From Limnobaculum xujianqingii (GTDB lineage: Bacteria > Pseudomonadota > Gammaproteobacteria > Enterobacterales > Enterobacteriaceae): a stretch of 64,000 nucleotides of DNA. This document shows, piece after piece, positions 9,894 to 19,938 of this stretch. A program made the position numbers and the translations under genes. Positions within the stretch are counted from its first letter, which is position 1, and every line of letters starts with the position of its first letter. The stretch is taken from positions 1,941,501 through 2,005,500 of the forward strand of contig NZ_JABMLK010000001.1 of NCBI RefSeq assembly GCF_013394855.1, read 5' to 3'. Under the pieces are notes generated by a model. It was given only the letters and a program-made list of their open reading frames with translations, was not told the DNA's origin and did not search any database.

Positions 9894-10394
9894 ATGCCTA
9901 TTGAAAAATTAAAAAAGCCAATTGATTGGTTTATCGCAACATTCTCAGTCGTCATGATGGTGATTCTGGTAATTTGCGTAGTCTGGCAGGTGTTCAGCCG
10001 CTTCGTCCTCAATAGCCCCAGCACGATGACGGATGAGATTGCCCGCTTCAGTATGATTTGGGTTGGTTTATTAGGTGCTGCTTATACCGTTGGCCTGCAA
10101 AAACACCTTTCCATTGACCTGTTTACCTTAAATCTGACCGGCATTAAACGCCGTATCAGCAACATCATTATTAACCTTTGCATCTGCGGTTTTTCTGCCG
10201 GTGTGATGATTTGGGGCGGTTATACCCTGTTGGCAAAAGTGTATGAGTCTGGTCAGGTTTCCCCTGCCATGCAGGTACCAATGGCCTATATCTACATAGT
10301 GTTACCGATAAGCGGCATCATCATGGTGTATTACAGCCTGCTGTTTATTATTGATGCTATCGTCAATCCCGGGACAGAAGAGGAGAGTAAATAA
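9894..10394 (+). CDS. TRAP transporter small membrane subunit (DctQ family)
   Basis: Inner-membrane small subunit of the TRAP permease, 166 residues with four hydrophobic segments. DctQ-typical sequence VWQVFSRFVLNSPSTMTDEIARFSMIWVGLLGAAY spans about residues 29-65, including the conserved arginine and glutamate positions between segments 1 and 2. The stop overlaps the start of the large subunit by one base (TAATG), implying translational coupling and a heterodimeric QM complex. Confidence 0.9.
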   Translation: MPIEKLKKPIDWFIATFSVVMMVILVICVVWQVFSRFVLNSPSTMTDEIARFSMIWVGLLGAAYTVGLQKHLSIDLFTLNLTGIKRRISNIIINLCICGFSAGVMIWGGYTLLAKVYESGQVSPAMQVPMAYIYIVLPISGIIMVYYSLLFIIDAIVNPGTEEESK

Positions 10395-11713
10395 TGGAAT
10401 GGCTCACCGCCTGGGAATGGTTTGTTCCCCTTGTTATGTTGATGACCTTTGTCATCCTGGTTTTTACCGGCGTTCCTATCTCTTTTGCCATTGGTATTGC
10501 CACGCTGGTCGCTGGCTCACTGATGCTGCCAACCGATGTTACGCTAACCATATCCGGCCAGAAGATAGCCACCGGACTCGATAGCTTCTCTCTGCTGGCG
10601 ATACCGTTCTTTATACTGGCAGGTTCACTGATGAACAGCGGAGGCATTGCCCACCGCCTGATTAATCTTTCTCAAATTATGGTAGGTCGTATTCCAGGCT
10701 CTCTGGGTCACGTTAACGTGATGGCCAACATGATGTTCGGTTCGATTTCCGGTTCAGCGGTTGCTGCTGCCGCAGCCGTTGGCGGCACCATGGCCCCAAT
10801 GCAGAAAAAGGCAGGTTATGAGCCCTCTTTCACCGCTGCCATTAACGTCACGTCCTGTATCTCTGGCTTATTAATTCCGCCTTCAAACGTGCTGATCGTT
10901 TATGCGCTAACCGCTGGTGGTATTTCGGTCGCCACTCTGTTTATGGCCGGTTATATCCCGGGCATTCTGATGGGCCTGAGCGTAATGCTCGTCACCTACA
11001 TTATTGCCAAACGCCGTAATTACCCAATGGCACCACGTCCTACCATGCAAATGGTAGTAAAAGCCTTTCTGGATGCGATCCCAAGTCTGCTGATGGTCGT
11101 GATCGTTATGGGTGGCATTTTGGGTGGTATCTTTACCGCAACCGAAGCGTCCGCTATTGCTGTGGTTTATACCTTTGTACTTTCGGTGCTGATTTACCGT
11201 GAAATCAAATTTAAAGATCTGCCAAAGATCATTCTTGATTCAGTAGTCACCACCTCTATCGTATTGTTCCTGATTGGCGTGTCTGTAGGTATGTCCTGGG
11301 CCATGACCAATGCCGATATCCCTTATATGATTAACGAAGCGTTAATCAGCGTGTCGGATAACCTGATTATCATCCTGCTGATCATTAACATTATTCTGTT
11401 AATTATTGGGGTGTTTATGGATATGACACCTGCTGTGCTGATCTTCACCCCAATCTTCTTGCCTATCGTTAAATCGATGGGAATGGATCCGGTGCACTTC
11501 GGTATTATGATGGTATTCAACCTGTGTATCGGACTCTGTACCCCACCGGTCGGCAGTGCGCTGTTTGTTGGTTGCTCGGTCTCCGGCGTGAAGCTGCAAG
11601 ACTTACTGAAACCTATGTTGCCATTCTTTGCTGCATTACTAGTTTCACTGTTTGCCGTCAGTTACATACCTCAGCTCTCCCTGTTCCTGCCGGGTCTGTT
11701 TGGCATGAAATAA
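10394..11713 (+). CDS. TRAP transporter large membrane subunit (DctM family)
   Basis: Na+-coupled transport subunit of the TRAP permease, 439 residues with about 12 hydrophobic segments. Family elements include FTGVPISFAIGIATL near the N-terminus, the glycine-rich MFGSISGSAVAAAAAVGG at about residues 114-131, LLIPPSNVLIVYAL, and LCIGLCTPPVGSALFVG near the C-terminus. It is translationally coupled to the DctQ gene. The set stands where an MFS hexuronate transporter such as ExuT would be expected. Confidence 0.93.
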   Translation: MEWLTAWEWFVPLVMLMTFVILVFTGVPISFAIGIATLVAGSLMLPTDVTLTISGQKIATGLDSFSLLAIPFFILAGSLMNSGGIAHRLINLSQIMVGRIPGSLGHVNVMANMMFGSISGSAVAAAAAVGGTMAPMQKKAGYEPSFTAAINVTSCISGLLIPPSNVLIVYALTAGGISVATLFMAGYIPGILMGLSVMLVTYIIAKRRNYPMAPRPTMQMVVKAFLDAIPSLLMVVIVMGGILGGIFTATEASAIAVVYTFVLSVLIYREIKFKDLPKIILDSVVTTSIVLFLIGVSVGMSWAMTNADIPYMINEALISVSDNLIIILLIINIILLIIGVFMDMTPAVLIFTPIFLPIVKSMGMDPVHFGIMMVFNLCIGLCTPPVGSALFVGCSVSGVKLQDLLKPMLPFFAALLVSLFAVSYIPQLSLFLPGLFGMK

Positions 11714-11902
11714 GGTTCTGCTTCATCGCTGGTACTGTGTGTGGTGCCAGCGATGAACAGTTAAAAGATAAAAACCGCAATAAACCAATACCCTTCATAG
11801 ATTTCAACACAACATAGTGAACATATTTTATAAGTGGTATGATAGCCTCATCATGTCCGATTAAGCCTTCAATCACTGGTTTTAACCATTAGAGTACTCA
11901 AT

Positions 11903-12685
11903 ATGCAAATGGCCGACAGTTCTCGCTTATATCAACAAATCGCTACTGAATTAAAACGTCGCATTGAGCAAGGTGTGTATGCCGTTGGTGAAAAATTACC
12001 GGCAGAACGACTGATCTCTGATGAAATGAACGTTAGCCGAACGGTGGTGCGCGAGGCCATTATCATGCTGGAAGTGGAAGGCTATGTGGACGTACGCAAA
12101 GGCTCCGGCATTCATGTTATCTCTAATCAGGCCAAAACCATGGTGATGCCCCACAGCGGTTTGGAGTTTGCGTCCTGCGGTCCATTTGAGCTGTTACAAG
12201 CTCGTCAGTTGATTGAGAGTAATATCGCTGAATTTGCCGCGACTCAGGTCACCAAAGAAGATTTGCTTAAGCTGATGGAAATTCAGGAACACGCCCGTAA
12301 AGAGGACCGTTTCAGGGATTCCGAGTGGGATTTAAAATTCCATATTCAGGTCGCGATGTCCACCCACAATACTGCGATGGCAACTATCGTTGAAAAAATG
12401 TGGAGCCAGCGAGTGCTTAATCCCTACTGGCGTAAGCTACACGAACACATTGATGAGCGCTCCATCGAAAGCTGGTGCGACGAACACGATAAGATCCTCA
12501 AAGCGCTAACCCGTAAAGACCCTTATGCCGCCAAAGTTGCTATGTGGGAACATTTGGAAAATACCAAACAGATGCTGTTTAACGCCACCAACGAAGACTT
12601 CGAATTTAACGTTGATCGTTATATGTTTGCTGAAAACCCGGTGGTACATCTGGAGCATGCTTCGGCGCTTGAGAAGAGAAAATAG
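11903..12685 (+). CDS. exuR: Hexuronate regulon repressor ExuR (GntR/FadR family)
   Basis: Represses hexuronate genes and is released by glucuronate, galacturonate or fructuronate. The GntR winged HTH is at about residues 8-76 ([60 protein letters not shown]). An FCD ligand-binding domain follows, with the [20 protein letters not shown] helix and metal-binding histidines in the [10 protein letters not shown] and HDKIL regions. The 260 residues are close to 258 in E. coli ExuR, which it resembles throughout. It lies downstream of the TRAP genes, separated by 189 bases. Confidence 0.93.
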   Translation: MQMADSSRLYQQIATELKRRIEQGVYAVGEKLPAERLISDEMNVSRTVVREAIIMLEVEGYVDVRKGSGIHVISNQAKTMVMPHSGLEFASCGPFELLQARQLIESNIAEFAATQVTKEDLLKLMEIQEHARKEDRFRDSEWDLKFHIQVAMSTHNTAMATIVEKMWSQRVLNPYWRKLHEHIDERSIESWCDEHDKILKALTRKDPYAAKVAMWEHLENTKQMLFNATNEDFEFNVDRYMFAENPVVHLEHASALEKRK

Positions 12686-12693
12686 TCACAATC

Positions 12694-12738
12694 TGAATCT
12701 TCCCCGAATAAGCAGATAGCTTTATGGGGAAGAATCGT
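12694..12738 (+). terminator. Stem-loop after exuR
   Basis: Arms TCTTCCCC and GGGGAAGA enclose an inner smaller stem (TAAGC / GCTTTA). No clear T run follows, so termination is plausible but not assured. Confidence 0.45.
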
Positions 12739-12773
12739 TAATTCCTGTCAGTATATGACGCGGTTTTATAACC

Positions 12774-13430
12774 TTAACGGGCTTCAAGCAGCCCCTGTTT
12801 TTCCAGTCGCTTGTAATACACCAGAGAAAATAGAGTCACAATAACAATCCAGCTACAGGCCAGAGTAATCATAATCCACGAGCTTGCACCACTAAATACC
12901 GCGATTAAACCCAGTAAACTGCTAATAACCATCACTCGGGCACATAAACGATGAGTGGCATACCAAACTTGCTCGCTGGCTAAAGTCCATGGTGTTCTGA
13001 TACCGATATAGAAATTGCGTTTTACCTTCCCCATCGGATTACCAATAAGAAACAGTAAAATAAACAATCCAATATAAACGGTATGTTGTATATCCGAAGC
13101 ATCGGTCAATACGGCATGCAGCATCACTGCATACAAAAAACCAAACAGACAAACAATGACCATAATGAAGTAAGAATAGGTCGTCTTAAACGACGCTAAT
13201 CCAAATCGTTTGGGAGAGAGCCAGGGCAGGCACAGGCCAAGTACCACAATAATACTCATCAGTCCCGGACCTGACAGATATAACATCTCACGTGAGCCAT
13301 AACTGTCAGCTGAACCATCCCAACCCCAGTGTATTGGAATTAATACCGGTAGGTCAGCGTAATATACAGAAGTGACGATAGCGGCGGCAGCGATAAGTAA
13401 AACACAAACCATGAGATGTATCTTTTTCAT
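12774..13430 (-). CDS. SdpI-family membrane protein (DUF1648 + SdpI domains)
   Basis: Integral membrane protein of 218 residues with six hydrophobic segments. The N-terminal DUF1648 domain shows the hallmark PVLIPIHWGWDGSADSYGS (about residues 29-47). The C-terminal SdpI domain has KVKRNFYIGIRTPWTLASEQVWYATHRLCA (about residues 134-163). The Bacillus SdpI protein gives immunity to the SdpC toxin and acts with the repressor SdpR; the role in enterobacteria is unknown. It overlaps the upstream ArsR-type repressor gene by four bases, mirroring the sdpR-sdpI arrangement. Confidence 0.85.
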   Translation of the reverse strand: MKKIHLMVCVLLIAAAAIVTSVYYADLPVLIPIHWGWDGSADSYGSREMLYLSGPGLMSIIVVLGLCLPWLSPKRFGLASFKTTYSYFIMVIVCLFGFLYAVMLHAVLTDASDIQHTVYIGLFILLFLIGNPMGKVKRNFYIGIRTPWTLASEQVWYATHRLCARVMVISSLLGLIAVFSGASSWIMITLACSWIVIVTLFSLVYYKRLEKQGLLEAR

Positions 13431-13708
13431 ATATTTCCCTTATCTTTGGTGCGTGTGGTGAGATCCATCGCCCATGCGATCACATCTTCCAGTACCGTAG
13501 TATTGAGCTGATACCAAATCGTTTGTCCATCACGCCTTCTGGTTATGAGATCCGCATTAACCAACACAGCAAAGTGATGCGACATGGTTGGCTTGGTCAT
13601 GTTGAAGTGTTGGGCTAAATCCCCTGCGGTCATTTCTCCCCCGCGCAGCAAATGCAGAATTTCCCGACGAGCCGGATCGGCAATTGCCTTAAAAGCATCA
13701 TTCATCAT
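13427..13708 (-). CDS. ArsR-family repressor, SdpR-like
   Basis: Winged-helix repressor of about 93 residues beginning MMNDAFKAIADPARREILHLL. The recognition region FNMTKPTMSHHFAVLVNADLITRRRDGQTIWYQLN is typical of autorepressors that lack the metal-binding CxCxC of true arsenic or cadmium sensors. A longer frame reaches 13741, but its ATG falls inside the 14-bp operator palindrome, while an AGG-containing Shine-Dalgarno precedes the ATG at 13708; I chose the shorter form. It is the first gene of a two-gene operon with the SdpI-like gene. Confidence 0.85.
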   Translation of the reverse strand: MMNDAFKAIADPARREILHLLRGGEMTAGDLAQHFNMTKPTMSHHFAVLVNADLITRRRDGQTIWYQLNTTVLEDVIAWAMDLTTRTKDKGNI

Positions 13709-13738
13709 TATCACGACCTGCCGTTGTATTAACACACC

Positions 13739-13752
13739 CATCTAATTAGATG
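13739..13752. promoter_or_regulatory. Palindromic operator for the SdpR-like repressor
   Basis: Perfect 14-bp palindrome CATCTAATTAGATG, about 30 bases upstream of the preferred ArsR-type start. A/T-centred palindromes of this kind are typical ArsR/SdpR operators, so autoregulation is likely. Confidence 0.6.
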
Positions 13753-13905
13753 ATTATCGAAATATAAAAACAATAGTTAGTTTTGTCAAAACGTTATTAT
13801 GATGAACGCAGGATTAGCTAAGTCGAATAGCCAGCCCGTTGCACTAATTCTGAACCCGGGCATAACCCTGACAACGGTCTGAAGTACGCTATTTTACTCA
13901 AAATA

Positions 13906-14832
13906 TTATAATTTCTCGTAATGCAACCGACAGTAGCGGGTGAGAAACTCAACGCAAACCCGTAATTTGACTGAAGTGTATAGCGGAGCCTGATACACCG
14001 CCCAAACGTTGGCACTTTGGGTATATTCCGGCAAAATTTGTACCAGTTGCCCGGTTTTTAACAGCGGTTTGGTGTCCCATTCAGAGCGCAACATGATCCC
14101 TTTCCCTTCCAGAGCCCAGCGCAGGATAATTTCACCGCTGTTTGAGGAGAGATGGCCCGATACCTTTACCGACTTTTTACCCGCAATCCCCTCCAGTTCC
14201 CAAATACCCGGCGTAACATCCCTTTCTTTGGTGATGAGACAATCATGATGAGCTAACTCAGCGAGTGATACCGGTTCACCATACTGCTGAAGATATTGTG
14301 GCGCGGCGCAAAGAATACGTCGGTTTTGCATTAACAGGCGGGCAATATAGTTTTCAGGTATGTCATCGTTAATGCGGATATCAAGATCGATATCATCTTT
14401 GTTTAAATCAATCTGTCGGTCAAACAGTTCGAAGTTAATCTGTAAGGCGGGATATTCGGTCATGAGTTCAGTAATCGCTGGCGCAATAATGTTTCGTCCA
14501 AAACCAAAACTACAACCAATATTTACCATACCCACCGGCAATTCTCTCAGATGGGTAACATCATCCATCAGCGTTTGCAGATGCTCAAGAATAGTGACCG
14601 CGTGCTCATAAACCACTTTTCCGCTTTCTGTTAGCGTAATGCCGCGTGAAGAGCGCTCCAGCAGCTTACTGCCTAAAGCAGATTCCAACTGTTGAATACG
14701 CTTACTGACAAATGCCGGAGTTTGCCCTAACGTTTCCGCCGCGCCGTTAAAGCTCTGGTTTTTCACCACGCTCACTAACACCTGCAAATCTTTGGATTGG
14801 GGATAATGGACCAGACTCATAATCATTCCCAC
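13906..14832 (-). CDS. ttdR: LysR-family activator of tartrate genes, TtdR
   Basis: Activates ttdABT under anaerobic conditions with tartrate. The N-terminal LysR HTH lies at about residues 13-72 ([41 protein letters not shown]). The effector domain closely resembles E. coli TtdR, with [32 protein letters not shown] and [15 protein letters not shown]. The first start in the frame is GTG at 14832; ATG at 14826 or 14820 is as likely. It is divergent from ttdA, the usual LysR arrangement. Confidence 0.9.
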   Translation of the reverse strand: MGMIMSLVHYPQSKDLQVLVSVVKNQSFNGAAETLGQTPAFVSKRIQQLESALGSKLLERSSRGITLTESGKVVYEHAVTILEHLQTLMDDVTHLRELPVGMVNIGCSFGFGRNIIAPAITELMTEYPALQINFELFDRQIDLNKDDIDLDIRINDDIPENYIARLLMQNRRILCAAPQYLQQYGEPVSLAELAHHDCLITKERDVTPGIWELEGIAGKKSVKVSGHLSSNSGEIILRWALEGKGIMLRSEWDTKPLLKTGQLVQILPEYTQSANVWAVYQAPLYTSVKLRVCVEFLTRYCRLHYEKL

Positions 14833-14952
14833 GCTATCTTTTGAAGATGAAGTGATAATACGACAAAAGCCATAGCCACCACCTTGATATTTACCTTATC
14901 TGTGAAGCTGAAAAGTTAATAATTTCCATCCATAACAAACAGATTTCACGAT

Positions 14953-14965
14953 CAACGATTCGTTG
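14953..14965. promoter_or_regulatory. Candidate TtdR operator
   Basis: Inverted repeat CAACGA-T-TCGTTG in the 266-base divergent region between ttdR and ttdA, about 140 bases upstream of ttdA. Position and symmetry suit a LysR recognition site; no second site was identified. Confidence 0.4.
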
Positions 14966-15098
14966 TTTAATGCTTCACAAATCCCTGGCAGCTAAAACCC
15001 TACTTTTTGTGTTAGTTTTCACTCAGTACTAAAAGTTGTTATTTACCATGCTGTTAGCGGCAGAGGTGAATATTATCTAAACGCTGGAGTAACAGATA

Positions 15099-16007
15099 AT
15101 GACCATAACAAATAAGAGTGAAGGATTCGAAAAGCTGACCCAAATAGTGGCAGACTTTACCGCCATGATCTCCACCAGAATGCCGGATGATGTGGTGGAT
15201 AAACTAAAAGATTTAAGGGATCGCGAACAATCAGGATTAGGCAAAATCATTTACCATACGATGTTCGATAATATGGAAAAAGCCATCAAACTGAACCGCC
15301 CGGCCTGTCAGGATACCGGCGAGATTATGTTTTTCGTTAAAGTCGGCTCTCGTTTCCCTATGTTAGGTGAGCTGCAAGCGGCGCTAAAGTTGGCAGTGGA
15401 AGAGGCCACCATTAAAGCGCCACTTCGTCATAATGCAGTAGAAATCTTTGATGAAGTCAACACCGGCACCAATACCGGCTCCGGCGTACCCTGGGTCACC
15501 TGGGATATCATTCCTGACGGTACCGATGCAGAAATTGAAGTCTATATGGCTGGTGGCGGCTGTACGCTTCCCGGCCGTTCTAAAGTGCTGATGCCTTCAG
15601 AAGGCTATGAAGGCGTAGTCAAATTCGTGTTTGAAAACATTTCCACACTGGCGGTCAACGCCTGCCCTCCGGTATTAGTCGGCGTAGGTATCGCCACATC
15701 GGTTGAAACCGCCGCAGTGCTTTCCCGCAAAGCAGTATTAAGGCCCATCGGCAGCCGTCATCCCAATCCTAAAGCCGCTGAACTGGAGTTACGTTTAGAA
15801 GAAGGGTTAAACAAAATTGGTATTGGGCCACAGGGCTTAACCGGTAATAGTTCGGTGATGGGAGTGCATATTGAATCCGCCGCTCGCCACCCTTCGACCA
15901 TTGGCGTTGCTGTCTCTACCGGTTGCTGGGCTCACCGCCGCGGTACTCTGCTGGTTCGTCACGACCTTTCTTTTGAAAACATTTCTCATACCAGGAGCGG
16001 ACTATGA
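15099..16007 (+). CDS. ttdA: L(+)-tartrate dehydratase alpha subunit TtdA
   Basis: Large subunit of the oxygen-labile [4Fe-4S] dehydratase that turns L-tartrate into oxaloacetate (class I fumarase-type fold). The 302 residues match E. coli TtdA. Cluster-ligand cysteines are seen in [24 protein letters not shown] and [11 protein letters not shown]. It overlaps ttdB by four bases (ATGA), so the two subunits are co-translated. A GGAG Shine-Dalgarno precedes the ATG. Confidence 0.95.
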   Translation: MTITNKSEGFEKLTQIVADFTAMISTRMPDDVVDKLKDLRDREQSGLGKIIYHTMFDNMEKAIKLNRPACQDTGEIMFFVKVGSRFPMLGELQAALKLAVEEATIKAPLRHNAVEIFDEVNTGTNTGSGVPWVTWDIIPDGTDAEIEVYMAGGGCTLPGRSKVLMPSEGYEGVVKFVFENISTLAVNACPPVLVGVGIATSVETAAVLSRKAVLRPIGSRHPNPKAAELELRLEEGLNKIGIGPQGLTGNSSVMGVHIESAARHPSTIGVAVSTGCWAHRRGTLLVRHDLSFENISHTRSGL

Positions 16008-16609
16008 AAAAGATTCTGACAACCCCGATCAAAGATGAAGATCTGAAAGACATTAAAGTCGGCGATGTGATTTACCTTAGCGGTACCTTGGTAACCTGTC
16101 GGGATGTCTGCCACCGCCGACTGGTTGAGTTAAAACGCGATATTCCCTATGACCTGCGGGGAAAGGCTATCTTTCACGCTGGGCCCATTGTGCGTAAAAA
16201 CGGTGATGGCTGGCAGATGATCTCCGTTGGTCCTACTACCAGTATGCGAATGGAAGCGTTTGAGAAAGAGTTTATCGAGAAAACCGGAGTAAAAATTATC
16301 GTTGGCAAAGGCGGTATGGGACCCAATACCGAAGCAGGCTGCAAAGAACACAAAGCGCTACACGTTATTTTTCCTGCCGGATGTGGCGTTGTTGCAGCAA
16401 CTCAGGTGGAGGAAATTGAAGAAGTCCACTGGACAGAACTGGGCATGCCGGAATCACTGTGGGTATGTCGGGTGAAAGAATTTGGTCCTCTGGTGGTTTC
16501 CATTGATACCCACGGAAATAACCTGATAGAACACAATAAAAAGCTATTTGCCGAACGTCGCGAGTCATTAGTCAATGATATTTGCCAACACGTTCACTAT
16601 ATAAAATAG
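16004..16609 (+). CDS. ttdB: L(+)-tartrate dehydratase beta subunit TtdB
   Basis: Small subunit, 201 residues, corresponding to the C-terminal half of class I fumarases. Characteristic blocks are [44 protein letters not shown] and [12 protein letters not shown]. It is translationally coupled to ttdA and followed 54 bases later by ttdT. Confidence 0.95.
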   Translation: MKKILTTPIKDEDLKDIKVGDVIYLSGTLVTCRDVCHRRLVELKRDIPYDLRGKAIFHAGPIVRKNGDGWQMISVGPTTSMRMEAFEKEFIEKTGVKIIVGKGGMGPNTEAGCKEHKALHVIFPAGCGVVAATQVEEIEEVHWTELGMPESLWVCRVKEFGPLVVSIDTHGNNLIEHNKKLFAERRESLVNDICQHVHYIK

Positions 16610-16663
16610 TCGGTTAACAGAGGCCAGCCGCTGGCCTCTGCACCTCATAAAAGGAAATATCCT

Positions 16664-18127
16664 ATGGCAAATTACTATTTGTCAGGGCGATGGCTTGCTC
16701 CTTTACTGGTCAGTGTGCTTATCGCCATTATTCCTACTCCGGAGGGACTCGCCCCTCATGCCTGGCTCTACTTTGCTATCTTTCTTGGCGTCATCGTTGG
16801 ATTAATTCTTGAGCCCTTTCCCGGCTCGGTGGTTGCCATGTGCGGTATTGCTGTTATCGCAGTGCTCTCGCCCTGGTTGCTGTTTAGCCCGCAACAGCTA
16901 GCCGATCCGGGCTTTAAATATACCTCTAAGGCGCTCTCCTGGGCGGTGTCAGGATTCTCTAATTCTGTTATCTGGCTTATTTTTTCTGCCTTTATGTTTG
17001 GTATTGGATATGAAAAAACCGGCCTTGGTCGGCGGATCGCACTCATGCTGGTGAAAAAGATGGGGCATAAAACGCTGTTTCTTGGCTACGCCATTATGTT
17101 ATCGGAACTGATTCTTGCCCCGGTCACGCCATCTAACACCGCGCGGGGAGCAGGAATTGTCTATCCTATTATTCGTAACCTGCCTCAGCTCTACGATTCT
17201 CAGCCCAATACGCCGAGCGCCCGTAATATTGGTTCTTACATTATGTGGATGGGCATTAGCGCCGACTGTGTCAGTAGCGCCATTTTCCTGACGGCTATGG
17301 CACCTAACTTATTAATTGTCGGATTAATTAAAGGCTCTTCTCATATCACACTCTCATGGGGTGACTGGTTCCTTGGCATGTTACCGTTAAGCATTTTACT
17401 GGTTCTGTTGGTTCCCTGGTTAACTTACCTTATTTATCCCCCTCATCTGAAACAGGGTACACAGGTTCCTGAATGGGCCACTAAAGAGTTAGCCACCATG
17501 GGGCCGCTCAGCGCCAATGAAAAGAAAATGCTGTTGTTTATGGGCATTGCACTACTGCTGTGGATTTTTGCCGGTCACCTGATTGATGCGGCAACCGTTG
17601 GCTATGCCATTGTGGCGTTGATGTTGCTGAATAAAATTATTACCTGGGACGACATCATCAGTAATAAATCCGCATGGAATGTGTTCTTCTGGCTGGCCTC
17701 ACTGATCACTCTTGCCACCGGTTTAAATAACACCGGATTTATCAGCTGGTTTGGTCAACATTTGGCAGATGGCATGCAGGGGTTCTCTCCCCTCACGGTT
17801 AGCGTAGTCTTAATCTCCGTCTACTATCTGTTACGCTACTTCTTTGCCAGCGCAACCGCGTATACCTCTGCCTTAGCACCCATGATGATTGCAGCGGCAA
17901 TGGCTATACCGGATATTCACTTCACCAGTTTTTGTCTGATGGCCGGAGCAGCTATTGGTTTGGGGAGTATTGTCACGCCTTATGCCACCGGACCAAGCCC
18001 TATCTATTATGGCAGCGGTTATTTACCAACCGCAGACTACTGGCGTCTTGGCGCAATTTTTGGCGTACTGTTTTTAGTATTACTATTGATAACCGGCCTG
18101 TTATGGATGCCGATAGTATTGTCTTGA
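16664..18127 (+). CDS. ttdT: Tartrate:succinate antiporter TtdT (DASS/CitT family)
   Basis: Inner-membrane antiporter importing L-tartrate in exchange for succinate during fermentation. 487 residues with about 12 hydrophobic segments. DASS features include the first substrate motif region ILAPVTPSNTARGAGIVYPI (about residues 147-166) and the symmetry-related SATAYTSALAPMM and VTPYATGPSPIYYGSGY stretches toward the C-terminus. Assignment to tartrate rests on its place after ttdAB; CitT and succinate exchangers are close relatives. A strong terminator follows. Confidence 0.92.
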   Translation: MANYYLSGRWLAPLLVSVLIAIIPTPEGLAPHAWLYFAIFLGVIVGLILEPFPGSVVAMCGIAVIAVLSPWLLFSPQQLADPGFKYTSKALSWAVSGFSNSVIWLIFSAFMFGIGYEKTGLGRRIALMLVKKMGHKTLFLGYAIMLSELILAPVTPSNTARGAGIVYPIIRNLPQLYDSQPNTPSARNIGSYIMWMGISADCVSSAIFLTAMAPNLLIVGLIKGSSHITLSWGDWFLGMLPLSILLVLLVPWLTYLIYPPHLKQGTQVPEWATKELATMGPLSANEKKMLLFMGIALLLWIFAGHLIDAATVGYAIVALMLLNKIITWDDIISNKSAWNVFFWLASLITLATGLNNTGFISWFGQHLADGMQGFSPLTVSVVLISVYYLLRYFFASATAYTSALAPMMIAAAMAIPDIHFTSFCLMAGAAIGLGSIVTPYATGPSPIYYGSGYLPTADYWRLGAIFGVLFLVLLLITGLLWMPIVLS

Positions 18128-18159
18128 ATGAAAAGGATAATATCCTATTCTAATAAACG

Positions 18160-18188
18160 AAAACGGCGAGATAATCTCGCCGTTTTTG
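18160..18188 (+). terminator. Rho-independent terminator of ttdABT
   Basis: Perfect 11-pair stem AAACGGCGAGA / TCTCGCCGTTT with a three-base loop, ending in a T run. Confidence 0.9.
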
Positions 18189-18223
18189 ACTGCTGAAAAA
18201 CCAGATAAATTGGCCGCAATAAA

Positions 18224-18383
18224 TATTCCGGTCGTAAAATCTAAAGTGCTTATATTAACTTTGTGCCCGACCGGAAGACCCTCTGTACTTAGTTGTCGAG
18301 TGCGTTGGGCCTGGCCGGGTTAGGGGCGCTTCGTTGGCTTACGCCAAGTCGACCCCAACACCCGTCCCTCCCAACGATTGACT
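18224..18383 (+). repeat. Structured ~160-bp interspersed repeat, copy A
   Basis: One of four copies in the window. A 5' part has inverted arms CCGGTCG ... CGACCGG about 25 bases apart. A 3' part has outer arms CGTTGGG ... CCCAACG, an inner GGGG ... CCCC, and a core hairpin TTGGCTTACGCCAA. The core from CTTCGTTGG to TCGACCCC is almost identical in all copies. This copy starts about 97 bases after the ttdT stop, between convergent ttdT and fdnI. It has no coding content. Confidence 0.85.
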
Positions 18384-18407
18384 ATCTTAAAGTACTAAAC
18401 TGACTTA

Positions 18408-19049
18408 TCAGCTATTGTTTTTCTCTTCTTCGGCTTCAACCTGACGGGCCCAGCGTGGATGGTGCTTCTTCGCCCATTTACGACTGACTTTACCTTCAAT
18501 CATGCCGGAAATAGAGCCTTTCACCCAGAATGCCATATAGATATGGATCAAAATGGCGTGAATCAGCACAATCGCCGCAACCGCGTGTAATAACAGACAC
18601 AGACGGATCGACCACATTGGGAACAGATGCGCAAAGTAAGGACGCCAGATGATAACTCCGGTTACCAGCAGCACCAGAATCAGGCTCATAATGCTCCAGA
18701 ACATCATCTTCTGACCCGGATTATATTTCCCCACGTCTGCTACTTTGTGTTCGTTGCCTTTCAGCACTTCCACAATATGCAGGAACCAGCCAATATCATC
18801 TTTCTTCGGGATGTTATGCTTCACAAAACGGAAGAACATCACAATCAGTACGAAGAAAATCAGTACGCCAAAGAAAGGATGCAAAATCCGTCCCATTTGC
18901 GGCGTACCAAAGGTCTGAGTCAGCCAGTGTAACGATGGGAAAAACATCGCAATACCCGACAGGGCAACCAGAAAGAAGCAAATCACCACCGTCCAGTGGC
19001 AGGCTCTGTCGATAAACGAGTTACGTTTAATCATCTTACTTTTCTTCAT
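18408..19049 (-). CDS. fdnI: Formate dehydrogenase-N cytochrome b556 subunit FdnI
   Basis: Membrane di-haem subunit that passes electrons from FdnH to menaquinone. About 213 residues with four membrane segments. Haem/quinone-binding histidines lie in [46 protein letters not shown]. The start was set at 19049 ([12 protein letters not shown]), matching the E. coli N-terminus; the frame extends upstream to 19100 but only inside fdnH. It overlaps fdnH by 14 bases. Last gene of fdnGHI. Confidence 0.93.
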   Translation of the reverse strand: MKKSKMIKRNSFIDRACHWTVVICFFLVALSGIAMFFPSLHWLTQTFGTPQMGRILHPFFGVLIFFVLIVMFFRFVKHNIPKKDDIGWFLHIVEVLKGNEHKVADVGKYNPGQKMMFWSIMSLILVLLVTGVIIWRPYFAHLFPMWSIRLCLLLHAVAAIVLIHAILIHIYMAFWVKGSISGMIEGKVSRKWAKKHHPRWARQVEAEEEKNNS

Positions 19050-19926
19050 GATGATCCTCCTCGTCATCGCTTTCGACTTTATTTGGACCGACACCCACAT
19101 AGTGGAAAATCAGACCGGCAAAGGTCGCAACAAAACCCAGAGCCGACAGCGGCTTCAGAATACCTTTCCAGAAACCCACCACCGGACTGATGGCAGGATC
19201 TTTCGGCAGCCCGTGATACAGCTCAGGACGATCGGCGTGGTGCAGTACATACATCACGTGCGTACCACCAACCCCTTGCGGATTATATAAACCGGCATTG
19301 GTGTAGCCACGAGAGTTCAGCTCTGCAATACGCTCTTCCGCCAGATGAATCATGTCTTTCTTGGTACCAAAGGTAATGGCACCGGTCGGACAGGTTTTCA
19401 CACAGGCAGGTTCCTGACCTACGCTAACGCGGTCAACACACAGGGTACATTTGTACACCCGGTTGTCTTCTTTGTTCAGACGCGGAACGTCAAACGGACA
19501 ACCGGCGATGCAGTAACCACAACCGATACAGTGTTCTGACTGGAAATCAACGATACCGTTAGCATACTGTACAATTGCACCGGCAGACGGACATGCCTTC
19601 AGGCAGCCCGGCTCGCTACAGTGCATACAGCCGTCTTTGCGGATCAGCCATTCCAGTTTGCCGTTTTCCTCGACTTCCGAGTAGCGCATCACGGTCCATG
19701 ACTGCGGGGTCAAATCCGCCGGGTTATCATAAACCCCGACGTTATGACCGATTTCATCACGAATATCGTTCCACTCTGAACAGGCTACCTGACAGGCTTT
19801 ACAGCCGATACAGGTGGTGACATCAATCAACTTTGCCACTTCTTCCTGGTGATGACGCACCTGTGGAGGCGGCGTCAAAACGTTGGTGGCGGAACGCTTC
19901 ATAATGTCTTGAGATTGCATTGACAT
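19036..19926 (-). CDS. fdnH: Formate dehydrogenase-N iron-sulfur subunit FdnH
   Basis: Periplasm-facing electron-transfer subunit with four [4Fe-4S] clusters. 296 residues carry ferredoxin-type cysteine groups in [46 protein letters not shown] and [25 protein letters not shown] single membrane anchor lies near the C-terminus (about residues 258-280). It is 12 bases downstream of fdnG and overlaps fdnI. It is probably exported with FdnG by the Tat system, lacking a signal of its own. Confidence 0.95.
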   Translation of the reverse strand: MSMQSQDIMKRSATNVLTPPPQVRHHQEEVAKLIDVTTCIGCKACQVACSEWNDIRDEIGHNVGVYDNPADLTPQSWTVMRYSEVEENGKLEWLIRKDGCMHCSEPGCLKACPSAGAIVQYANGIVDFQSEHCIGCGYCIAGCPFDVPRLNKEDNRVYKCTLCVDRVSVGQEPACVKTCPTGAITFGTKKDMIHLAEERIAELNSRGYTNAGLYNPQGVGGTHVMYVLHHADRPELYHGLPKDPAISPVVGFWKGILKPLSALGFVATFAGLIFHYVGVGPNKVESDDEEDHHEEK

Positions 19927-19938
19927 AATTGTTCTCCG

